Positions 1 to 5,330 of a stretch of DNA of 5,330 bases are shown here, piece by piece. Every line of letters begins with the position of its first letter. Positions within the stretch are counted from its first letter, which is position 1. The position numbers were made by a program, and so were the translations under genes. The DNA lies in NCBI GenBank assembly GCA_946481735.1, contig CAMLOU010000206.1, positions 1 to 5,330 on the forward strand. The letters run 5' to 3'. The stretch comes from an uncultured Cellvibrio sp. (GTDB lineage: Bacteria; Pseudomonadota; Gammaproteobacteria; Pseudomonadales; Cellvibrionaceae). The notes under the pieces were generated by a model that ran no database searches, was not told where the DNA came from, and saw nothing but the letters and a program-made list of their open reading frames with translations.

Positions 1-1619
1 CCATAACGCTCTGGATCATTACCCACATCACTGGAACTGAACAACCCAATCTTCCCACCAACCCAACGCCCGCGATCCGCGCGAAATAATCCACTTACAG
101 TCCGGTAATGCTTCCCATCAACACTAAATGAAAACTCCGCCTTTCCCTCCTCCCGCATCTCCACACGCAAATACACCGAATCCGTATTCACATCCTCACG
201 AAAGCGAATGCGTTCAGCGCGATCACTCATCGCGTCATAACAGGTCGCATAAACCAGTTGCGTTTTATCGCCCTCCTTGCGCAAACCGATCCAGCCATAG
301 TGATACCCGTAAACCAGCAAACCCGCGCGGTCGCCGGTTGCCAAGCCATTCAGGGTCACGCGGGTGGTCACGGAAAATTCTGGTGCGGGAAATTTTTGCA
401 ATAAAAGCGATGCAGTGGGCCACAAGCTTTTTTGGCGGGTGGAGACGTCATCGAACTGGCTGTACAAGCGTAAGTGGCCGGGACGGGCGGACAGTGAATA
501 CCATTCCGGTTTCCAGTTAGCATTCCACTGCCATTGCAAACCGAGTTTGTCGTTATCGAATGAATCGCTGGTTGCAGGCACCTTGATAGGATAACCTTGC
601 ACCGGTTTGCGATAACGTGAAACAGGTTCGCCGACGCCCTGTGCGTTAATGTTTTGGCCCATCACCGGCCAATCGTTTTCCCAACGCATGGGTTGCAGAT
701 GCACGATGCGACCGTAAACGCCTTTGTCCTGAAAATGAAAAAACCAATCATCACCTGCCGGTGTTTGCACCCAGGCACCCTGGTGCGGGCCGTTCACGGG
801 TGTGTTGCCTTGTTCAAGCACAATGCGATCTTCATAGGGTCCGTAAATATTCTTTGCACGGAATACACTTTGCCAACCCGGGGCGACGCCGCCTGCGGGA
901 GCGAAGATGTAGTAGTAGCCGTTGCGTTTATAAAACTTCGGGCCTTCCAGAGCGCGGTGTTCAGGCAGTAGATCGCCATTCACCACCACCTGCGCTTCGT
1001 CATCGAGAATGCGACGTGCGTCGGGCGACATGCGGCGCAGGGTTAATTTATTGCTGATGCCCGCACGGCTGGCAGCCCAGGCATGTAATAAGTAGGCGTT
1101 GCCGTCTTCATCCCATAAGGGCGTCGGATCAATCAGGCCTTTGCCGGTGAGCAATAAATGCGGTTCACTCCAGGGGCCGGAAAAATTTTCCGCCTGGTAC
1201 ATGTAGATCCCCACATCAGGATCGCCGTAAAAAATCCAGAATTTATTATCGTGGTAACGCAGCGTCGGCGCCCAGACGCCACCGCCGTGTTGTGGGCGCG
1301 AATGCACGTCCAGCGGCACTTGCTGTTGAAAAGCGTGGCCAACCAATTCCCAATTGACCATGTCTTTGGAGGTCAACAAGGGCAAGCCCGGCGCGCTGTT
1401 AAAACTGGAGGCGGTCATGTAGTAGGTATCGCCGACACGGATCACATCCGGATCGGAATAATCGGCGTGCAGGATGGGGTTCTGGTATTCGCCATTGCCC
1501 AGGTCTGCCACCCAGGCGGATGAATGATTTACCGGTTGCTGCGCGCAGCCAGCGAGCCCTAGAACTATTCCCGCACACAATGTGGCGACAGAGAAAACTT
1601 TTTTGTGAATTTCAAACAT
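1..1619 (-). CDS. GH43 family glycoside hydrolase lipoprotein (beta-xylosidase / alpha-L-arabinofuranosidase type), C-terminus cut by window edge
   Basis: Predicted inverting exo-glycosidase that removes xylosyl or arabinofuranosyl units from plant polysaccharides or their oligosaccharides, anchored by lipid in the cell envelope. Visible: 539 complete codons with no stop before base 1. Residues 1-24 are a lipoprotein signal peptide ending in Leu-Ala-Gly before Cys25. The propeller domain spans about 45-335 and carries the GH43 triad: Asp56 in YSDPDV (general base), Asp164 in LIDPTP (pKa modulator) and Glu225 in LEGPKFY (general acid). HGGGVWAPTLRYH (111-123) is another typical family segment. 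Residues about 352-540 begin DSFDNDKLGLQWQW and match the GH43 C-terminal concanavalin A-like domain, which probably lacks only its last strand here. The ATG at 1619 was chosen because AGGA lies six bases upstream and the signal peptide begins there. The gene starts 15 bases after the large upstream gene, so they are probably co-transcribed. Family is secure; subfamily (GH43_12-like) and substrate are inferred. Confidence 0.93.
   Translation of the reverse strand, partial: MFEIHKKVFSVATLCAGIVLGLAGCAQQPVNHSSAWVADLGNGEYQNPILHADYSDPDVIRVGDTYYMTASSFNSAPGLPLLTSKDMVNWELVGHAFQQQVPLDVHSRPQHGGGVWAPTLRYHDNKFWIFYGDPDVGIYMYQAENFSGPWSEPHLLLTGKGLIDPTPLWDEDGNAYLLHAWAASRAGISNKLTLRRMSPDARRILDDEAQVVVNGDLLPEHRALEGPKFYKRNGYYYIFAPAGGVAPGWQSVFRAKNIYGPYEDRIVLEQGNTPVNGPHQGAWVQTPAGDDWFFHFQDKGVYGRIVHLQPMRWENDWPVMGQNINAQGVGEPVSRYRKPVQGYPIKVPATSDSFDNDKLGLQWQWNANWKPEWYSLSARPGHLRLYSQFDDVSTRQKSLWPTASLLLQKFPAPEFSVTTRVTLNGLATGDRAGLLVYGYHYGWIGLRKEGDKTQLVYATCYDAMSDRAERIRFREDVNTDSVYLRVEMREEGKAEFSFSVDGKHYRTVSGLFRADRGRWVGGKIGLFSSSDVGNDPERY
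1548..1619 (-). other. Lipoprotein signal peptide of the GH43 enzyme
   Basis: The first 24 residues hold a short basic start (His-Lys-Lys at 5-7), a hydrophobic core (about 8-22) and the lipobox Leu22-Ala23-Gly24 followed by Cys25, the expected site of lipidation and signal peptidase II cleavage. The residue after the cysteine is Ala, not Asp, so by the usual Gram-negative +2 rule the protein would go to the outer membrane. Whether it faces the periplasm or the outside cannot be read from the sequence. Confidence 0.88.
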
Positions 1620-1625
1620 ACATCA

Positions 1626-1629
1626 TCCT
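1626..1629 (-). promoter_or_regulatory. Ribosome binding site of the GH43 gene
   Basis: AGGA on the minus strand lies six bases before the ATG at 1619, inside the 15-base gap after the upstream stop codon. Two other ATGs (at 1626 and 1623) overlap or abut it, but their shared frame stops after four or five codons, so this site decides the start at 1619. The gap is too short for its own promoter or a terminator hairpin, which implies translation from a shared transcript. Confidence 0.75.
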
Positions 1630-1634
1630 GTTTA

Positions 1635-4600
1635 TTACCGATGGATATTCCAATGGCTGGAATCCAGTTGATTATTCGTTTGCGTGATCTCCGCGGCGCC
1701 GTTCGCGAGCGCTACACGTACTCGCGCCGCTTTTGCATTAAATCCGCGTGGCAGTTTCATTTGTAGCTGCACCGTTTTGGGTAATAAATCGGTTGGCGCG
1801 GCAAGTGGTGGAATGGTGATTCGCTGGATTTCCCTGCCCTCATGATCCTCCAACAGCAACACACCTGTTGATGTGTCTTCATGGCCCAGGCTGTGAACGG
1901 TAACGGTGAGTTGGTTGCCCTTCAGCGTGACGTCGCCACGACCTATGCCGAGGTCAGGGCGCTGTTCTACCGGCGCTGTTTCCTCGCGCAATTGCATATC
2001 AATAATCAATGTGGTTTTGGGTGGAAAGGTGAAATCGAGTGTTTGGGTTTTTTCAAAATGCACACGGCGTTGCTCGCGTTTTATATCGGCTTTGTCATCA
2101 CCCGTGGTATCGACGCCGGTGCTTAATTGCCATTCGCCCGCTGCGATATTCCAGCCGGTCATGCTGGCGGCCTGGGGTTTGTTGCTGGTGTTGTAGGCAA
2201 TCACTTTGAACTGATCAGGTTGCGCGCGGGGCATCAACAGTGCCACCTGCACAGCACCTTCCGGATCGGCGAAGCGCCAGCTGACGCGATGGCCAGGATA
2301 GGTTTTGTTGCGGCTGAGCGCGACGCCACCGAGGCGCGCACGTTGCAACAGGTCGTGCCGCGCTTCCACCCGATCACTCCACCAGTGGCCTTCCGTATTG
2401 AAATACATGGACTGGGATTTTTGCCGAATCGCGTCGGCATAGAGTTGTTCGAGGTAGGTTTTATCGCCAGTGGTTTCCCAAGCGACAAAATTTTCAAAAT
2501 CGCGCTGCGGTCCTGCGCTTTCGGTGAGGGCTTTTCCCCAGGTTTCGCGTTTGTCCAAGGCATCGATAAAATTATCGTTCAGGCGCGACAGGGCGCTGAT
2601 GCCGCCGCGCGCTCGGCGGTAGTCCAGCACCTGTAAATATTTTTCATCGCCGGTCCAATGCCAAGCCGTCCAGAACACCGTTGGCACATCACCGGAACCG
2701 GAACCGCGCATCATCTCGCCGCCGCGCGTTGCACCGGTGCGCCAATGAATTTCGTTGGGCAGTACCCACTGGCCGTCGTCGGCGGTGTAGGCATAAGCCA
2801 TATAACCGTCCGCCGTTTCGGTAATTAACTGGCGACTGCGTGGCCCTGCGTTAAATTCGCCGAGCATGATGGCGGGGTGCAGAATCGGAAACGAATAAGG
2901 TTTTTGCCATTCCCAGTTGTCATCGCGGTAAATTTTTTTGCCGCTGAACCAATTGCTGGAGAACAACCGATTACCCTGTGGATTCACGGTATTGATGTCA
3001 TAGAGCGCGTTGACGGTTTCCATCAGGCGCTCCGTTGCCAGTGGATCGCCCCAATTCAATAACAAGAGCGCGCTGTTGGTGTTGATACCTTCTTCATAAA
3101 CGTGCAGCTCATCAGTTTCGATGGTGCTCAGGCCATTAGTGAACATGCCATTCTTGTATGCGGCATCGGCAAGGGCGGTGATGGAGGCATTTATCTTCTC
3201 CGGATCGACACCCATCAACGCCAGGCCCGGCCATTGTTGAACCATATCCGAATCATCGGAAATGCCGCCACCAAAGTCCCCAAAGGGTGCCTGCCGTTCA
3301 TCGATCCACCAGTTAATGTGATGGCGGATCAATTTTAATTCTTCCAATTGGCGAAAAGCCCAGAGTGGAACATCTTTCGGCGCCCGGGGTTGCTCGAAGG
3401 GAATCTCGCCCTGGCTGCGGTAACTCATGTAATGCCAATACTGCCGACCCAGTTGATGATCCGGCGCGACGCGCAATAAATCACTGATGTCGCGGTGAGC
3501 GCGCCGATACAAATCTTGACGTTGCGAGGTGGTGTGTTCCTCCACCAAAAAACCCCAGTTGTCGCGCACTTGATTAAAGCGATCCGTAGTATGTTCTGCC
3601 AATGCTTGCGCGCGTGGTTTAAAAACCAGGCGCACTTCTGCACCGTCCAGCGATGCACTGTTAAATTCCGGTGAAGCCGATGCAATGGTGAGATAAAAGC
3701 TGTCGTCGGTAAGGATGCGGTCGCGCACATCCAGCCAGAGCGTGCGCGCCTGATTTGGTTTGACGGACACCGACACATCGATAAGATCGCGCGCCGGCCA
3801 CAGAGGATCTTTAACGCGAATGTTGAGTGGGATAACGCCCTTGTGGGTCGGCTTGAGCGTCAGGGCTGGCAAATCAATGGCGATGCCATCCAGGCCGTCG
3901 TACATATTTTCCCAACCGTACGCCCAGCTGCGCGTTACCGCTTTGCCTGCGGGTGGATGACCGACGCTGGATGGAATCAGCACATGCACGAGGGGCTGGG
4001 ATTTTTTTGCACTGGATGTAGCACGGGTGCGCACCGATGCACCGCGTGGCACGGCAGTTACCGTCTCGCGTTCATCGGCGGGAAAGCGACCAGCGATAAA
4101 ATCGCGTAGCTCGGCAAGATTATCAAAATCCGGCGCGACCTCCGCACGAATGGTGTAATGCAGTTTTACCGATCCTTCCGGCTCCGGTTTATCACTGACA
4201 TGATAAGCCCAGATTTCCTGGATCGGCGTTTCCTGTTCGCTGTTACTAAACCGTAACTCACCACCCTTAACGTCCTTGATGTTGTATACACTGCGCACTG
4301 CACCTTCAGGTCTTTTTACTAGGCGCTTAAAATGTTCTTTGTTGGTGCCACGATATTGCAATTCACCAAAAGCCGCGCCGCGAATTTCAATTCGATTAAC
4401 GGCTTCCGCTGGCAAGGTCAAATCAAAATTCTCGCCGCCTTCAACATAGGTATTCCAATCCGGCAACTGAAAATAATCATCGCGCCCCGGTAAACGTGAA
4501 CGGTTATACACGCCGGGCCAGGTGGTTTCAGCAATGCCGTCGGTACCCTTCCACATCCACTGCTTGATATCGCGCGTATCCGCAAACTCTACCTTGCGAA

Positions 4601-5330
4601 TACTGGTAGTCGGCGATTGCAACAGTGGCGGTGGCGTGCGCCCTTCCCAACCGTGACGAAATAGCCAGGCGTCCCGCGTAGCAAAAGATTCCGCTGTATG
4701 CGCTTCGCGGTTGTGTGCAAGCTCGCCGACACCTGCCGCATCCAACATGCGATCATAAATACGCAACTCCGCGATATCACTGCCGCGCAGAAAGTTGTAA
4801 CGACTTTGCACCTGATGCGGTGACAGCACACGTCCCGCCAAGCCGAACTGATCAAGGCCACTATCAAAATCAGCACTGCCAAACCGCGCAGTCATTTCTT
4901 TTCGCGCTGCTTCACGACCATTGACATACAACACCACACCACGAGTTTCATCCCAGGCAACGGCAAGATGCAGCCATTGATCCGGCGCAGGTGTTTCAGG
5001 TATTCGATAGGAAACTCGGGTACGCGCGAGATTGGCATCGGTAACAAATGCATCGAAGCCGTCGCCATTCCAATCAAGCCGCAACCAGGCCATATCCCAA
5101 CTGCTGTGGTCAGCGTAACCAACGCGAAAGATCACAAAGGGCGCTTCGGTAACCGGATAGCGCGAGCGCCAGAAAAACGAAAGCGTGCCGCGCTGGGCGT
5201 AGATATTGCCCGGCGCGTTCCAGCTGAGTACGCCGTTGTCGGCCCACTCGATAGCCCATCCCGGTTTGCCGGTTTGATCGGTTATGCCCGTTGGAGTGCG
5301 TTTGATGTTGTCGCGAAAATTGGGTTGCGC
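1635..5330 (-). CDS. Large multidomain LamG protein with (alpha/alpha)-barrel-like region; putative polysaccharide-active enzyme of unassigned family, N-terminus cut by window edge
   Basis: Function not recognised with confidence. 1231 residues are visible, ending in a TAA at 1637-1635; the frame stays open to base 5330, so the start and any signal peptide lie outside. Numbering from the first visible codon: about 30-205, a LamG/concanavalin A-like beta-sandwich (TLSFFWRS, WLHLAVAWD, VVLYVNGREA, IAELRIYDRML); about 240-385, a beta-rich module with PGVYNRSRLPGRDDYF and EIRGAAFGELQYRG; about 390-575, a second beta region with RTLWLDVRDRIL; about 577-1000, a helical region rich in Trp, His and acids that resembles (alpha/alpha)-barrel glycosidases and lyases. 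Its striking segments are FGDFGGGISDDSD (683-695), ELHVYEEGIN (741-750) and NEIHWRTGATRGGEMMRG (859-876). About 1015-1115 is a beta region with a DxxxDDxxD loop, and 1123-1222 is an Ig-like module resembling CARDB. No cysteine is present, which suits an exported protein. The neighbouring GH43 lipoprotein suggests plant or algal polysaccharide breakdown. It could instead be a non-catalytic glycan-binding protein, but the barrel-like acidic clusters favour an enzyme. Confidence 0.85.
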   Translation of the reverse strand, partial: AQPNFRDNIKRTPTGITDQTGKPGWAIEWADNGVLSWNAPGNIYAQRGTLSFFWRSRYPVTEAPFVIFRVGYADHSSWDMAWLRLDWNGDGFDAFVTDANLARTRVSYRIPETPAPDQWLHLAVAWDETRGVVLYVNGREAARKEMTARFGSADFDSGLDQFGLAGRVLSPHQVQSRYNFLRGSDIAELRIYDRMLDAAGVGELAHNREAHTAESFATRDAWLFRHGWEGRTPPPLLQSPTTSIRKVEFADTRDIKQWMWKGTDGIAETTWPGVYNRSRLPGRDDYFQLPDWNTYVEGGENFDLTLPAEAVNRIEIRGAAFGELQYRGTNKEHFKRLVKRPEGAVRSVYNIKDVKGGELRFSNSEQETPIQEIWAYHVSDKPEPEGSVKLHYTIRAEVAPDFDNLAELRDFIAGRFPADERETVTAVPRGASVRTRATSSAKKSQPLVHVLIPSSVGHPPAGKAVTRSWAYGWENMYDGLDGIAIDLPALTLKPTHKGVIPLNIRVKDPLWPARDLIDVSVSVKPNQARTLWLDVRDRILTDDSFYLTIASASPEFNSASLDGAEVRLVFKPRAQALAEHTTDRFNQVRDNWGFLVEEHTTSQRQDLYRRAHRDISDLLRVAPDHQLGRQYWHYMSYRSQGEIPFEQPRAPKDVPLWAFRQLEELKLIRHHINWWIDERQAPFGDFGGGISDDSDMVQQWPGLALMGVDPEKINASITALADAAYKNGMFTNGLSTIETDELHVYEEGINTNSALLLLNWGDPLATERLMETVNALYDINTVNPQGNRLFSSNWFSGKKIYRDDNWEWQKPYSFPILHPAIMLGEFNAGPRSRQLITETADGYMAYAYTADDGQWVLPNEIHWRTGATRGGEMMRGSGSGDVPTVFWTAWHWTGDEKYLQVLDYRRARGGISALSRLNDNFIDALDKRETWGKALTESAGPQRDFENFVAWETTGDKTYLEQLYADAIRQKSQSMYFNTEGHWWSDRVEARHDLLQRARLGGVALSRNKTYPGHRVSWRFADPEGAVQVALLMPRAQPDQFKVIAYNTSNKPQAASMTGWNIAAGEWQLSTGVDTTGDDKADIKREQRRVHFEKTQTLDFTFPPKTTLIIDMQLREETAPVEQRPDLGIGRGDVTLKGNQLTVTVHSLGHEDTSTGVLLLEDHEGREIQRITIPPLAAPTDLLPKTVQLQMKLPRGFNAKAARVRVALANGAAEITQTNNQLDSSHWNIHR
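1665..1964 (-). other. C-terminal CARDB-like immunoglobulin module of the large protein
   Basis: Visible residues 1123-1222 start PDLGIGRGDVTLKGNQLTVT, continue with HSLG and VLLLED strands, and end EITQTNN. An opening PDL with a following beta pair, a central 'V-x-N/S-x-G' type turn and a terminal NN are typical of CARDB, a bacterial Ig-like accessory domain seen in secreted and surface proteins. It probably acts as a spacer or adhesion module and not as a catalyst. The match is by pattern only. Confidence 0.5.
2331..3602 (-). other. Putative catalytic (alpha/alpha)-barrel-like region of the large protein
   Basis: Visible residues about 577-1000 are largely helical by pattern, with repeated aromatic and acidic motifs at regular distances: RHHINWWIDER, FGDFGGGISDDSD, ELHVYEEGIN, NWEWQKPYSFPILHP, NEIHWRTGATRGGE and FWTAWHWTGDEKYL. 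The alternation of helix with conserved-looking loops is how (alpha/alpha)-barrel glycosidases and polysaccharide lyases are built. Asp685, Asp692, Asp693, Asp695, Glu741, Glu746, Glu747, Glu860 and Glu872 are candidate active-site acids. Assignment to a named CAZy family is not possible by eye. Confidence 0.5.
4716..5243 (-). other. LamG / concanavalin A-like domain of the large protein
   Basis: The visible N-terminal part reads as the classic LamG_3 strand pattern: an early strand pair around GVLSWN and TLSFFWRS, the central WLHLAVAWD strand, then VVLYVNGREA, and a closing IAELRIYDRML strand. Such jelly-roll domains usually bind carbohydrate or pack against a catalytic domain. Its first strands lie upstream of the GTG at 5135, which shows that the GTG is not the true start. 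Domain limits are approximate. Confidence 0.75.

Noticed and set aside
128..520. Plus-strand open frame of about 130 codons opposite the GH43 C-terminal domain
   Set aside because: Its product is low-complexity, rich in Pro, His, Ser and Arg, and the opposite strand encodes a recognisable beta-sandwich.
1612..1626. Tiny ORF (ATG ATG TAT GTT stop) overlapping the GH43 start, as a possible regulatory leader
   Set aside because: It overlaps the Shine-Dalgarno and has no ribosome site at suitable spacing of its own; four codons by chance is the simpler reading.
1620..1660. Possible terminator or promoter between the two genes
   Set aside because: The gap is 15 bases, with no hairpin followed by a T-run and no -35/-10 pair that I can support.
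2127..2636. Plus-strand open frame of about 169 codons inside the large gene
   Set aside because: It lies wholly antisense to a clearly coding helical region, and its translation shows no domain pattern, so it is an antisense shadow.
1635..5135. GTG at 5135 as the start of the large gene
   Set aside because: The same frame is open for 65 more codons to the window edge, and those codons encode the first strands of the LamG domain (GVLSWN, TLSFFWRS). No convincing Shine-Dalgarno precedes the GTG.

Overview
The window holds two genes on the minus strand, and both run off an edge. Read in the direction of transcription (from base 5330 down to base 1), the first is a very large multidomain protein, probably secreted: 1231 residues are visible and its N-terminus lies beyond base 5330. 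Fifteen bases after its stop codon begins a glycoside hydrolase family 43 (GH43) lipoprotein. Of this, 539 complete codons are visible, and its last residues lie beyond base 1. Almost every base is coding. There is no RNA gene, mobile element, CRISPR array or long intergenic stretch, and open frames on the plus strand look like antisense shadows.

The GH43 protein is well supported. It has a lipoprotein signal peptide with a Leu-Ala-Gly-Cys lipobox, a five-bladed-propeller type catalytic domain with all three expected acidic residues (Asp56, Asp164, Glu225), and a C-terminal beta-sandwich of the kind found after the propeller in beta-xylosidases and arabinofuranosidases. The large protein has no assigned function that I can state with confidence. 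Its order is a LamG/concanavalin A-like domain, two beta-rich modules, a long Trp/His/acid-rich helical region that looks like an (alpha/alpha)-barrel enzyme, a beta region with a DxxxDDxxD loop, and a C-terminal immunoglobulin-like module resembling CARDB. It has no cysteine in 1231 residues. This protein is the best candidate for something undescribed.

The tight spacing and shared orientation suggest an operon for taking apart a plant or algal polysaccharide at the cell surface. On this model the large protein binds and perhaps cleaves the polymer or its side chains, and the GH43 lipoprotein removes arabinofuranosyl or xylosyl units. Moderate GC, a Shine-Dalgarno-led start and a lipobox with Ala at +2 fit a Gram-negative saprophyte. 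A gammaproteobacterial polysaccharide degrader such as Cellvibrio or a relative is my best guess, but it is an inference from style and content, not proof.
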